A stretch of DNA of 34,714 nt from a virus. The notes beneath the pieces were generated by a model. The model saw only the letters and a list, made by a program, of their open reading frames with translations, had not been told where the DNA came from and did no database searches. Where the stretch lies: positions 1-34,714 of IMG/VR virus record IMGVR_UViG_3300039354_000359; one strand, given 5' to 3'. Both the position numbers and the translations under genes were made by a program. Each line of letters starts with the position of its first letter. Position 1 is the first letter of the stretch. Positions 1 to 7,277 of the stretch are shown one piece after another.

Positions 1-215
1 GCCTGCTGGCGAATGTTTTTGGGGTCCTCCTTTGCATAAACCTGCACGGGGTGCATGCAGATCCCGCGAAGTTCGTACTTCTGGCCTGCAACTAGCGGAA
101 TGGAGCCACGAGCTGAATCGCCAATTGGGCAATCATTGGCTTTACCCGTGTTGCGAATGTCGTCATAAGTGACGTTGGACCCACCACGGTTTGCATCGTT
201 GCCACCGGGGTCCCT
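1..215 (-). CDS. psbO: PsbO (photosystem II manganese-stabilising protein), interior fragment
   Basis: Read on the minus strand from about 215 down to 1 there is one open frame of about 71 codons. It contains NVTYDDIRNTGKANDCP, then ARGSIPL, GQKYELRGICMHPVQVY and KEDPKNIRQQ. These match my memory of the N-terminal mature part of PsbO, the extrinsic 33-kDa subunit that stabilises the oxygen-evolving Mn cluster on the lumenal side of photosystem II. Two Cys are in the expected places. No start codon or signal peptide precedes it: the frame runs directly into the AT-rich tail of the phage capsid gene, and the C-terminal two thirds lie beyond base 1. Base composition (about 54% GC over the first 180 bases) differs sharply from the rest. 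I infer a chimeric contig end from a marine cyanobacterium rather than a phage gene. Identification is from motif memory, not a search. Confidence 0.7.
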
Positions 216-245
216 TAATATTATTAAATACTTTGTAGTTCTAGA

Positions 246-1739
246 TTATAGTTCTACAGCAGCATCAAATGCAACGTATTGTGTTTCAGGGTGGAAACCA
301 GCTTCAACTAATGCGAATCTAGATTTAACAGCTACTTTAGGAGCCATAGTTCCTTCAGCAATTGTTTGTACTGATTCAGCCATTAGGTAAGGCATGAATA
401 CTAGACCAGGTCCATTTCCATCTCCTTTTCTACCAACTAATACTGTTTCTTTAGTCCATTCCCATTTTGGGTTAGTATAAACCTGAACACCAGCAACAGT
501 ACCTACAGGATAAATAGCACCTGCAGCTTGAGTAGCTGTGTTAGCGAATGGGTTAGGTACAAAACCTGAAACAGATTGAATAGCTGTAGCAACTTTAGGT
601 CCTACGACCGCGAAGTTACCAGCACCTCTTCTACCTCTGTTTGCAATAAGGTTAGCAGCAGCTAAAATACCAGTAAGTACTTTTCTGTGTTGAGAACCTT
701 CAGTTTGTCCACCAGATAATGTGTTACCAGAAGTGTTTGAGTAAGTAGCGTCAACATCAAATTCACCAGCAGTAAAACCAGCTTTTTGGATGTTTAATGC
801 TCCTAACTTAGCAATAGATTCAATAATTAAATCATTGATGTTCTGAGTGATTTCGTTAGTTAATACAGATTCTACTTGAGCAACTGCGTCAACACCGAAT
901 TGTTTTAAATCTTGAACTTGTTCTCTAGTAACTGCAGCAGCAACTTGATAAGTTTCAGCGCTTACTGACTTACTGAATAAAGAAAGTCCCATGATTTTGT
1001 CTGGAGTCGATTCTCCACCTTCTCTACTGTAAGGATTTCCATCCTCATCACCAGCTGAGAAACCTCTGATATGATCGTCAAGTGCAGCAACTAATTGTGC
1101 TTCACCATTTGCGAAAAGATCAGATGCTTTACTGATTCCGTTACCTGCAGCATCGATAAGGTCTTGTCCTGATTCTTCAATTTTCCAGATTTTATCTCCG
1201 TCAATTCTTGAAGTACCAACCTCAGTAATATCTCCTGCAACTGTAGCAGTAGATTCTGTTACAGTAGTTCCTTGAATTGAACCATTAGCACCATCACCAC
1301 CTTTTACATAAGTAGGTGCGTTTTTACCGTCTGCTCCACCAGCTTTTCCGATAGAACCTCCTTCGTATACGAAGTCTAGGTAAGAAAGTAGTCCCATAGG
1401 ACCAGCCATTGGTACAACTGGTACAAGGTCTAAACCTATTGTTTGAGCTGCAACTTGCATCGCTAAAGGAAGTAAAGTTGGAGCTTTGTCACCTGAACCT
1501 AATGCTCCAGTACCAGGTCCTGTTGTAAGAGCTGATTGTCCTGGGAATGCTGTTGCACCCATACCACCTAAGTTCATTCCTGGATTTAAAGTCATGATAG
1601 CTGCATCTTCATAAAGTTTATGATTGTGACAGTATTCAGACATCCATGCTAATTTTGAAGTATCTTGGATACCAGTAGCAGACTCGATAATTGGTGACCA
1701 AGTCTCTCTGATTTCCGCTTCATTAATTAAATTTGCCAT
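246..1739 (-). CDS. 23: major capsid protein (T4 gp23-like)
   Basis: Main shell subunit of the T4-like head. The 497-residue length fits the gp23 family. The region around residues 65-130 (TLLPLAMQVAAQTIGLDLV, PMAGPMGLLSYLDFVYEGG) resembles the stretch of gp23 that begins the HK97-type fold. The gene lies last in the order portal, core protein, protease-scaffold, capsid, which is the T4 head-gene order 20-67/68-21-22-23. T4 gp23 loses 65 residues to the prohead protease; here the only early match to the (L/I)-x-E site is LINE at residues 4-7, so processing would remove just seven residues, or may differ. A 198-base leader (1740-1937) holds a late-promoter-like motif and no gene. The stop at 246 is followed within about 35 bases by the foreign PsbO sequence, so the natural terminator is missing. 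Confidence 0.93.
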   Translation of the reverse strand: MANLINEAEIRETWSPIIESATGIQDTSKLAWMSEYCHNHKLYEDAAIMTLNPGMNLGGMGATAFPGQSALTTGPGTGALGSGDKAPTLLPLAMQVAAQTIGLDLVPVVPMAGPMGLLSYLDFVYEGGSIGKAGGADGKNAPTYVKGGDGANGSIQGTTVTESTATVAGDITEVGTSRIDGDKIWKIEESGQDLIDAAGNGISKASDLFANGEAQLVAALDDHIRGFSAGDEDGNPYSREGGESTPDKIMGLSLFSKSVSAETYQVAAAVTREQVQDLKQFGVDAVAQVESVLTNEITQNINDLIIESIAKLGALNIQKAGFTAGEFDVDATYSNTSGNTLSGGQTEGSQHRKVLTGILAAANLIANRGRRGAGNFAVVGPKVATAIQSVSGFVPNPFANTATQAAGAIYPVGTVAGVQVYTNPKWEWTKETVLVGRKGDGNGPGLVFMPYLMAESVQTIAEGTMAPKVAVKSRFALVEAGFHPETQYVAFDAAVEL

Positions 1740-1830
1740 TTTGTTAAATTTATTTTTTTTTGCGTTTTTAATTTTCGACTTGTTAATTTTCGGTTTTCTG
1801 CTTCTTTCACCAAATCGTCGAATAATATTT

Positions 1831-1839
1831 TATATATCT
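1831..1839 (-). promoter_or_regulatory. late-promoter-like motif upstream of capsid gene
   Basis: Minus strand reads AGATATATAAAATA, 92 bases before the capsid ATG. The same core stands before most other head genes here. It resembles the T4 late promoter TATAAATA, recognised by gp55. The rest of the 1740-1937 gap shows only A/T-rich leader. Confidence 0.55.
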
Positions 1840-1937
1840 CTCACTTTTTTGAAAGTATTATCGTATTATTATATAACCATAGTACCAGACTAAAAGTATA
1901 TAAAAGTATGTGTTTTAGATATTATTAGAATATGAGA

Positions 1938-2177
1938 TTATCTATTTTTAAAAATTTCTTTCCAGGTTTTCCAACCGTAATGGTTTTTAATATTCCAATA
2001 TAAACCTCCAAAGAAACTACCATAGGCTGCGATAAAGGTTGCTATTTTTAAATATAAAGTATCTAGGTACCCATCACTTAGCCAGAACGGCCATTGAATG
2101 CAAAGAAAAAGTGAAAAGGCTACTTGACCCCAGTTTAAGAATGTTCTAAATTTACTCTTTTTATTATTTAATGTCAT
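1938..2177 (-). CDS. small hypothetical membrane protein
   Basis: A 79-residue protein I do not recognise. It has a basic N-terminus (KKSKFR), then two hydrophobic stretches separated by a short polar loop: roughly residues 16-35 (VAFSLFLCIQWPFWL) and 43-63 (IATFIAAYGSFFGGLYW). It ends in a basic, Trp-rich tail. Topology is likely a two-helix hairpin in the inner membrane with both ends cytoplasmic. It sits alone between the terminator of the protease-scaffold gene and the capsid promoter motif, and has its own late-promoter-like motif 13 bases before the ATG. It is therefore probably a late gene. A holin-like role would be conceivable for a late two-helix protein, but nothing in the sequence shows it. 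Confidence 0.65.
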   Translation of the reverse strand: MTLNNKKSKFRTFLNWGQVAFSLFLCIQWPFWLSDGYLDTLYLKIATFIAAYGSFFGGLYWNIKNHYGWKTWKEIFKNR

Positions 2178-2189
2178 AACTTTTATTTT

Positions 2190-2198
2190 TATATATCT
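2190..2198 (-). promoter_or_regulatory. late-promoter-like motif upstream of small membrane gene
   Basis: Minus strand AAGATATATAAAAATA between the terminator at 2222-2246 and the ATG at 2177. A terminator followed at once by this motif suggests an independent late unit. Confidence 0.5.
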
Positions 2199-2221
2199 TA
2201 AATTTCACAAAAATTAGACAT

Positions 2222-2246
2222 AAAAAAACCCGATTTCACATCGGGT
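2222..2246 (-). terminator. intrinsic terminator after protease-scaffold gene
   Basis: Perfect 7-bp stem ACCCGAT (2228-2234) with ATCGGGT (2240-2246) and a 5-base loop. Read on the minus strand it is followed by seven T residues. It lies just after the stop of the protease-scaffold gene. Confidence 0.85.
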
Positions 2247-2272
2247 CTTTTCTTTAAAATATTATTCTTTAA

Positions 2273-3550
2273 TTACTTCTTAAATCTCTTAGTAATTGCT
2301 TCTTTAACACTGTCTAATTCATAAGGTAACTTTTTAACTTCTTCTTTCTTAGATTCATTAATCATTTCAACTTTTTCCATTACTGGAGCAGTTTCTCTCA
2401 TATCTCTAGTTTGCCAAAAGTTTCTTACTTGATATTCAGTAGTTACTTTGTGCATTTTAGATTGTGCAATTAATTGTTTTTGTTTCTTTTCAGAAAGGTT
2501 AGACCATTTTTCTTTGTATTCAGCTGGCATTGCTTCTACTACGAAAGGTACATTATTTCCTGTTACTTCACTTATGTTAACGTTTTCCATGATTCTTACA
2601 ATCTGAGACTCTGTTAAGAACCCTGCATTTTCAACCTCTTTTCTTACGTGAGATTTTGCCTCTTCATTAAGTGTGTTGAATTTTTCTGCAGTTTTTGATG
2701 TTACAAGTTTAAAGAAGTGAGGATCTTTATTTTCTCTCTTTTCTTTTTTCTCTAAAAGTGCAGCTAATTTAGCTGAAATTTCTGATTTATATTCTTCTAC
2801 TTTATCTTGTGGTTCGTCAGCTGCGTCATCTCCTGAATTTGTAGGAGCAGTTTTTGTAGCAGGTTTGTGTTCGTCTGGAGTAGTAACGTCTTTTCTTTCG
2901 TCTGGAATATCTTCTTTCTCAACTCCTGAGTCTTCAGCACTTGCAGTGTTTGATTCTCCTGAGTTATCACCAACTTTTTCTAATTCGTTTTCTTCCTCTG
3001 CTTCATCATATTCTTTAGCAGTAACGTCATCGCTTTCTGTTACTAATTGCTCGTTAATAGACTCTGCAATATAGTTAGCGTATTCACTAACGTTTTGTAC
3101 GTTATCTTTTAAATAGTTTACGTATTCAATAAGTTTTTCATTTTGTTCTGCACCGCCATTATAAGTTTCTGCTAAATAATTAGTATAATCTTTAAGATTT
3201 GTTACTGATTCAGCAATGTGCTCTGAATAACTTATTCCTTGATCTGCTTTTTCAGCTACATGTTCTGTATACTGAATAGCCTGATCTGTTTTTTCTGCAA
3301 CGTATTGAGAATACTCAATCGCTGAGTTTGTTTTTTCTGCAACATACTTAACATATTCTGTTAAATTGTTTATTGATTCAACAATGTGATCGTTGTGAGC
3401 AGTTACAGTTTTAATGTCGTCATTAGTACTAGCAGATCCTTCATTTGAATTTTCCGATAGGTCTGTGAGAGCGGACTTTAACCCCTTTATTTGCTCAGCC
3501 AAATACTTAGTGTAATTGTTGAAGTCATCTGTTTTTACAAATTCTTCCAT
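2273..3550 (-). CDS. 22: possible nested scaffold-only product (internal start)
   Basis: Met206 of the fusion begins a 425-residue product starting MEEFVKTDDFNNYTKYLAE that coincides with the junction between protease and scaffold regions. The minus strand just before it reads AAAAAAGAGCAAAAAATG, an A-rich context like that of the true starts in this genome and with a weak AAGAG. A core needs many scaffold copies per protease copy, and nested in-frame scaffold genes are established in other phages (lambda C/Nu3). This is inference; no product is shown. Confidence 0.35.
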   Translation of the reverse strand: MEEFVKTDDFNNYTKYLAEQIKGLKSALTDLSENSNEGSASTNDDIKTVTAHNDHIVESINNLTEYVKYVAEKTNSAIEYSQYVAEKTDQAIQYTEHVAEKADQGISYSEHIAESVTNLKDYTNYLAETYNGGAEQNEKLIEYVNYLKDNVQNVSEYANYIAESINEQLVTESDDVTAKEYDEAEEENELEKVGDNSGESNTASAEDSGVEKEDIPDERKDVTTPDEHKPATKTAPTNSGDDAADEPQDKVEEYKSEISAKLAALLEKKEKRENKDPHFFKLVTSKTAEKFNTLNEEAKSHVRKEVENAGFLTESQIVRIMENVNISEVTGNNVPFVVEAMPAEYKEKWSNLSEKKQKQLIAQSKMHKVTTEYQVRNFWQTRDMRETAPVMEKVEMINESKKEEVKKLPYELDSVKEAITKRFKK

Positions 3551-4165
3551 TTTTTGCTCTTTTTTATTTTGTATTGGTTTATTAATTTCTTCGTTCTTTT
3601 TAAACATTTCATAAATGTATAGGCTATCATCATTGCTAAAACCGAAAGATTCATTTACTCTTGTCAATTCTGCATTAGCAAACCCAGGGTCTGCAACCAA
3701 GTCATAAGTGAAAAGTTGTTTGATTTTTACTTTACCTCCTTCTGAAACCTCTCCAGCTGCTCTTGAGCTGATATGTAAAGGAATTCCTGAATCAACAAGC
3801 GCCTTTGCCTGTCTTCCAGCGTCGGTATCTAGTAACTTAATTTTCCCCATAACTCTTTTAGATTCAGAGTCATATCTTACCTCCTCGATAACATGTGATA
3901 CATTCTTAAGGGAAATATCAAACTGCTGTGGATGGTCCAATTCACCTAAAAGTTTAGACGATTTGATTTTTTCTTGTAACGATTCTATTTGCGGTACGTA
4001 TTCGCTTTCGGTATAAATTCTGTTATTTTTATTCTTAACATCTATTTCTCCAAAAACCCCTTCTAGTACATAGTCCTTTTCTTCACCTGATTGGGTTAAA
4101 ACCGATGATGATTTTTCAACTATTAACAAATTATAATCGTTAGGCTTAGTGATAAGTCTATCCAT
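2273..4165 (-). CDS. 21-22: fused prohead protease and scaffold (gp21-gp22-like)
   Basis: A 630-residue protein joining two functions that are separate genes in T4. Residues 1 to about 175 look like the gp21-type serine protease that matures the prohead: GELDHP carries the candidate catalytic His78, and HISSRAAGEV carries candidate Ser133, with spacing typical of the family. From about 205 onward it is low-complexity and coiled-coil: eight 14-residue-type units at 260-373 (YVAEKT, HVAEKA, HIAESV), an acidic Ser/Thr-rich linker at about 375-465, then a charged helical tail ending KRFKK. This resembles gp22, the core that fills the prohead and is degraded during maturation. An internal ATG at 3550 (Met206) could give free scaffold. 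The gene lies between the core protein and capsid genes, as 21 and 22 do in T4. A frameshift joining two genes is unlikely because the frame is open throughout. Confidence 0.85.
   Translation of the reverse strand: MDRLITKPNDYNLLIVEKSSSVLTQSGEEKDYVLEGVFGEIDVKNKNNRIYTESEYVPQIESLQEKIKSSKLLGELDHPQQFDISLKNVSHVIEEVRYDSESKRVMGKIKLLDTDAGRQAKALVDSGIPLHISSRAAGEVSEGGKVKIKQLFTYDLVADPGFANAELTRVNESFGFSNDDSLYIYEMFKKNEEINKPIQNKKEQKMEEFVKTDDFNNYTKYLAEQIKGLKSALTDLSENSNEGSASTNDDIKTVTAHNDHIVESINNLTEYVKYVAEKTNSAIEYSQYVAEKTDQAIQYTEHVAEKADQGISYSEHIAESVTNLKDYTNYLAETYNGGAEQNEKLIEYVNYLKDNVQNVSEYANYIAESINEQLVTESDDVTAKEYDEAEEENELEKVGDNSGESNTASAEDSGVEKEDIPDERKDVTTPDEHKPATKTAPTNSGDDAADEPQDKVEEYKSEISAKLAALLEKKEKRENKDPHFFKLVTSKTAEKFNTLNEEAKSHVRKEVENAGFLTESQIVRIMENVNISEVTGNNVPFVVEAMPAEYKEKWSNLSEKKQKQLIAQSKMHKVTTEYQVRNFWQTRDMRETAPVMEKVEMINESKKEEVKKLPYELDSVKEAITKRFKK
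3047..3388 (-). repeat. 14-residue (42-base) scaffold repeat region
   Basis: Codes residues 260-373 of the protease-scaffold protein as about eight units with period 14 (one lengthened by 7): HIVES, YVAEKT, YVAEKT, HVAEKA, HIAESV, YLAETY, YLKDN, YIAES. The period is two heptads, as expected for a coiled coil. DNA copies have diverged, so the repeat is clearest in protein. Confidence 0.8.
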
Positions 4166-4186
4166 TGTGTTTTTCTTTGTTTTTTG

Positions 4187-4195
4187 TATATATCT
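4187..4195 (-). promoter_or_regulatory. late-promoter-like motif upstream of protease-scaffold gene
   Basis: Minus strand AAATAGATATATACAAAA, 21 bases before the ATG at 4165. Same core as before the capsid and acidic-protein genes. Confidence 0.5.
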
Positions 4196-4220
4196 ATTTA
4201 TTTAATTACTTTTTTAAATT

Positions 4221-4565
4221 TTATAATCCGGCTAGTGGGTCCTCTTCTTCTCCGCCTCCATCACCGCCTTCTTTCTCAGCTTCTTTCTCTTTGGCTGCTA
4301 CTTCTTTGTAATAATCGTTGTAGTCGGTTACCATCTGTCCCATTGTTCCGGTATCAAATTTAGTTGAACCATATCTATCATAAAAATAGGCTTTAAATTC
4401 ATCTTCAGTTTCTGAAGCTAAAACCTGTCCTAATATTTCCTGTGCTGGAATAAGTTTTCCATCTGCAGTCTTTTGATCGCTTACTTCTACTTCACTATCT
4501 TCACCTGCTTTTATTGATGTAAGCATCTTTTCTTCTAGGTATTGTTCAAATGTTTTATATTTCAT
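4221..4565 (-). CDS. acidic prohead core protein (gp67/68 position) with capsid-targeting N-terminus
   Basis: A 114-residue acidic protein between portal and prohead protease, exactly where T4 encodes the small core proteins gp67 and gp68. It begins MKYKTFEQYLEEK, matching the T4 capsid-targeting pattern, with a gp21-type cut expected after LEE at residue 12. The middle contains EDEFKAYFYDRYGSTKFDTG and a Tyr-rich DYNDYYKEV. The C-terminus is highly charged (KEKEAEKE) and ends with GGGEEEDPLAGL. I infer an internal core component packed with the scaffold and processed by the protease. Sequence similarity to gp67 is limited to size class, acidity and position. A late-promoter-like motif stands only 4 bases before the ATG. 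Confidence 0.6.
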   Translation of the reverse strand: MKYKTFEQYLEEKMLTSIKAGEDSEVEVSDQKTADGKLIPAQEILGQVLASETEDEFKAYFYDRYGSTKFDTGTMGQMVTDYNDYYKEVAAKEKEAEKEGGDGGGEEEDPLAGL

Positions 4566-4569
4566 AACT

Positions 4570-4578
4570 TATATATCT
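4570..4578 (-). promoter_or_regulatory. late-promoter-like motif abutting start codon of core protein
   Basis: Minus strand AAGATATATAAGTT directly followed by ATG. If this is a -10 element, the transcript would begin at or inside the start codon region, so it may produce a leaderless mRNA or serve a downstream Met. Confidence 0.4.
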
Positions 4579-4580
4579 TT

Positions 4581-6182
4581 TTACATCGCCATTGGATCTT
4601 CTGGTTCTGGAGCCAATTCGTCATTTTTAGCCTCTTTAGCCTTAGCAGCCTCATTTGCAGCCATATCATCTGGAGACAATTGTAAATATCTGTCTACCAA
4701 GAAGCCCATATCAAAGTAATATTCTTCTTCCATAGTCTCTTGATTTGTTGTCATTAATGAATCTCTCATCGATCCAATAAATTCAAGTCTACGTTCCATG
4801 ATTTCCATTTCTTTTAGGGCTGCAAAATCATTATCTCTATTATAACGTAATGCTACTTGAGTTTTAAATTGTGGATCTTCTGCAAGGTCTTTATATTTAA
4901 TACACATTTGCAAATAGAGTGGCTTTACTAATATTTCTTGGAAAGCAGCTCTTAATCTTTTTACAAATTTACTGAATTTAATCTCATCTCTAATCATTCC
5001 ATCTGCAGCAAGGTTAAAGTCTCCACCACCATCTTCATATAAGAATCTTGAGTATGGTATTTTAGAAACATGCTTAAGTTTATCTGAGAAATACTTAAGT
5101 GCTTCTACGTCTGACATATCAGGTCCTGAACTGTCTAGTGTTTCTATTTCTGGACTTTCTCCATCTTTACTTGGTAACCAATACTCTTTATTAAATTGTA
5201 ACATTGGTTTTCCATCTGTTTCCATTGAACCTGATTCCCAATCAAAATCAACCACTTCTTTATATGAATTCATTAACTGTGCAAGGGATTGTTTTGCTCT
5301 TGTTTTTGATTTACCACCAACTGGTATAACAAATTTCATTCTATAAGAACTATTGGTCACTGCCCAAATAATTCTTGTATGTTCCATTATTCTTAATAGA
5401 TTAAACGATCTGGTTAATCTCTCAACGTAGGATACTCTTGATGCTGTTGTAATTGAAGAATATGAAAGGTAAATAACCTGTGAGTCGTAAAGCTTTCTCT
5501 CTTTTACTGGGTCATCTTTAAATTGTATCCATACTTTTTTACCGTCTTCATTATTATATCCTGGTACAAGATTAACAGGGTCCAGTTCTTTAAAACCGAT
5601 AATCTCAGTTTGATCTGGTGAATAGATAATTTCAAATGCTAAATAACCATCAATTAACCATTTTCTAAAATAATACCAGGCTGATTGGTCTGAATTAAAA
5701 CCAAATGCATGATAAATTTGTCTAAAATATCTGTTAAGGTCTTTTTGAATTCCTTCTGCAACTTCAACTCCTAAAATCTCAGGAGAACCAATAAAGTTTT
5801 TATTATCATATACTATTGTTTCATCACAAAGAATATCTAATATATCTTCTATTTCGTCATTTACTGAAAACCTTCTAAGTTCATCTCTTTTAACAACATA
5901 TTGCTGGTCAAAGAAAGGAACATTTTTTCTCATGGTCGTATCGGCCATAGAGAGGGCGGCAAACGCAGCATACATGTCATCATTGTCTACACCCATAGGG
6001 TTCATAATGCCATATCCAAACTGGTCTTCTAAAGGACCAATAGCTTGAGATTGCCTCAATATCATGTCATCGTACCTCATTCCAAACGAGGACAATGTCT
6101 TAAGTGTATTACTTAGAGTAAAAGGTCTTTTCCCTGTACTCCACGGTCCGTTTCTCGGATCTTTATCTGCAAAACCTGCCAT
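4581..6182 (-). CDS. 20: portal vertex protein (T4 gp20-like)
   Basis: A 533-residue portal subunit, the dodecameric ring at the head vertex through which DNA enters and on which the tail assembles. The length matches T4 gp20 (524). Family-typical segments are FGFNSDQSAWYYFRKWLIDG (about residues 160-180), FKELDPVNLVPGY, and KEYWLPSKDGESPEIETLDS, followed by DVEALKYFSDKLKHVSKIPY and SRFLYEDGG. The C-terminal tail is rich in Ala and acidic residues (EAAKAKEAK, APEPEDP). It is the first gene of the late head cluster in transcription order, preceded by a variant late-promoter motif and followed after 15 bases by the core protein gene. No irregularity is seen. Confidence 0.93.
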   Translation of the reverse strand: MAGFADKDPRNGPWSTGKRPFTLSNTLKTLSSFGMRYDDMILRQSQAIGPLEDQFGYGIMNPMGVDNDDMYAAFAALSMADTTMRKNVPFFDQQYVVKRDELRRFSVNDEIEDILDILCDETIVYDNKNFIGSPEILGVEVAEGIQKDLNRYFRQIYHAFGFNSDQSAWYYFRKWLIDGYLAFEIIYSPDQTEIIGFKELDPVNLVPGYNNEDGKKVWIQFKDDPVKERKLYDSQVIYLSYSSITTASRVSYVERLTRSFNLLRIMEHTRIIWAVTNSSYRMKFVIPVGGKSKTRAKQSLAQLMNSYKEVVDFDWESGSMETDGKPMLQFNKEYWLPSKDGESPEIETLDSSGPDMSDVEALKYFSDKLKHVSKIPYSRFLYEDGGGDFNLAADGMIRDEIKFSKFVKRLRAAFQEILVKPLYLQMCIKYKDLAEDPQFKTQVALRYNRDNDFAALKEMEIMERRLEFIGSMRDSLMTTNQETMEEEYYFDMGFLVDRYLQLSPDDMAANEAAKAKEAKNDELAPEPEDPMAM

Positions 6183-6205
6183 ATTATTTTAAATACTTTT
6201 TCAAT

Positions 6206-6802
6206 TTATATATTCTTATTTTTTATGTGATTTTCGAACATTTTTCTTAAATCAGCATAATTAATCTCTTCTAACTGCGCTAAATCACATAAAATTATCT
6301 TTGGCCAGTTTTTATAACTTACAACTGCTTGATTTTTTTTATGATTTGGTATGTATTGTCTAAGCGCAAAATCATACCCTTCTTTTTGTATATACTCTTT
6401 AGCCATTTCCCATGTTATTGATAACATTTTTTGTCTTTTAGCGCTTTCAGAAATTGATGCCATTTTTATTTCTCCAGCATATAAAGTGTATATAATATCC
6501 AATAGGTCTTCTTTTACTTTAATTGGTAAAAGGTTTAAATTTATTCCAAAGTCATTTTTTTCAGCCTCATCAAGTGCTAAAACGACAGGTCTAGCATCAT
6601 ACCATGGAAGTGTTTTAATATTTAGAGGTTTATATTCAAAAACGTAAATTTTTCCAGGTTCAAATCTTTTAGCATATGACTGTACTCCTTTTTCGTTTTT
6701 ACTTTTTACACCGTCTTCAAACCATTTTTTTGCGGCTTTCATAGCTTTCTTTTTTCCACCTTCTCCTTTAATATAATCTCTTAGCTCTTTTCTTAATAAC
6801 AT
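6206..6802 (-). CDS. conserved myovirus protein of unknown function
   Basis: A 198-residue protein. The N-terminus is strongly basic and helical (KGEGGKKKAMKAAKKWFEDG). A central block, PGKIYVFEYKPLNIKTLPWY followed by DARPVVLALD and NLLPIKVKEDLL, resembles a segment I have seen in virion-associated proteins of marine T4-like phages that have the pattern LPYYD..P. I cannot assign a function with confidence; a DNA-end or head-neck role is possible from its place between portal and gp4. Its ATG overlaps the stop of the gp4-like gene (TAATG), so the two are translationally coupled. Its end abuts the promoter motif of the portal gene. Confidence 0.6.
   Translation of the reverse strand: MLLRKELRDYIKGEGGKKKAMKAAKKWFEDGVKSKNEKGVQSYAKRFEPGKIYVFEYKPLNIKTLPWYDARPVVLALDEAEKNDFGINLNLLPIKVKEDLLDIIYTLYAGEIKMASISESAKRQKMLSITWEMAKEYIQKEGYDFALRQYIPNHKKNQAVVSYKNWPKIILCDLAQLEEINYADLRKMFENHIKNKNI
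6207..6216 (-). promoter_or_regulatory. variant late-promoter-like motif upstream of portal gene
   Basis: Minus strand AAGAATATATAAATTG, 24 bases before the portal ATG and overlapping the end of the preceding gene. It carries one extra A relative to AGATATATA. Confidence 0.35.
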
Positions 6803-7275
6803 TATTTAAGACTTTTTTCTGTTAACACAACAAATCTAAACCCTCTAGACTTAGCATACTCGTTGGCATATTTATATTTATCTCTGTTTTTAATAAATTG
6901 TTCTGCTAGAAATTTATAGTTCTTAAGTGCCTGTTTACTATTTTTCTTAGGGGGCTGTGGTTTAATAATTTGCTCTTCAGGTTTTATTTCAATAAGACTT
7001 TCTTCGAAACCCGTCTCTTTCTTTACTTTAATATAAAAGTCTGGAAAATATTTATGTTCTTTTTTGTCTATAGAACTCCAATATTTTATTTCTACGGGCT
7101 CACTTGACCACTTTACAATATCTTCTCTGTTGTCGCACATTTTCATGAATTTTAATTCCCACGAACTTCTGTAAATAATTGGAGGTGTACCAGCATATTT
7201 ACTTGGATATACAGGGTTATAATATCCTTGATTATAACCGCTGTTTTTTGTGGGTTTAACATTCTTTATTGACAT
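6802..7275 (-). CDS. 4: head completion nuclease-like protein (T4 gp4/gp50-like)
   Basis: A 157-residue protein with the gp4 head-completion signature. YRSSWELKFMKMCD (about 35-48) is followed by KHKYFPDFYIKV-type sequence with PDFYIKV (about 79-85) and then SLIEIKPEEQ (about 93-102). These supply the E, D and ExK of a PD-(D/E)xK nuclease fold. In T4 gp4 is needed to finish filled heads before tail joining; its biochemical role is not settled. The N-terminus (GYNQGYYNPVYPSKYAGTPP) is the Tyr/Pro-rich leader seen in the family. It lies two bases downstream of gp55 and overlaps the next gene at TAATG, forming a three-gene unit. Confidence 0.75.
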   Translation of the reverse strand: MSIKNVKPTKNSGYNQGYYNPVYPSKYAGTPPIIYRSSWELKFMKMCDNREDIVKWSSEPVEIKYWSSIDKKEHKYFPDFYIKVKKETGFEESLIEIKPEEQIIKPQPPKKNSKQALKNYKFLAEQFIKNRDKYKYANEYAKSRGFRFVVLTEKSLK

Positions 7276-7277
7276 TT

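Noticed and set aside
169-390. Plus-strand open frame of 73 codons across the left junction
   Set aside because: It runs antisense to the capsid end and the PsbO fragment and spans the join, so it is accidental.
1740-1937. Gene in the capsid leader
   Set aside because: No frame of useful length; only a promoter-like motif and A/T-rich leader are visible.
3047-3388. Periodic region considered as CRISPR or DNA satellite
   Set aside because: Units have no separate spacers, are not conserved at DNA level and are in frame within a protein.
2865-4016. Ser-rich plus-strand frames opposite the protease-scaffold gene
   Set aside because: They are the antisense of repetitive coding sequence; composition follows from the Glu/Ser-rich gene below.
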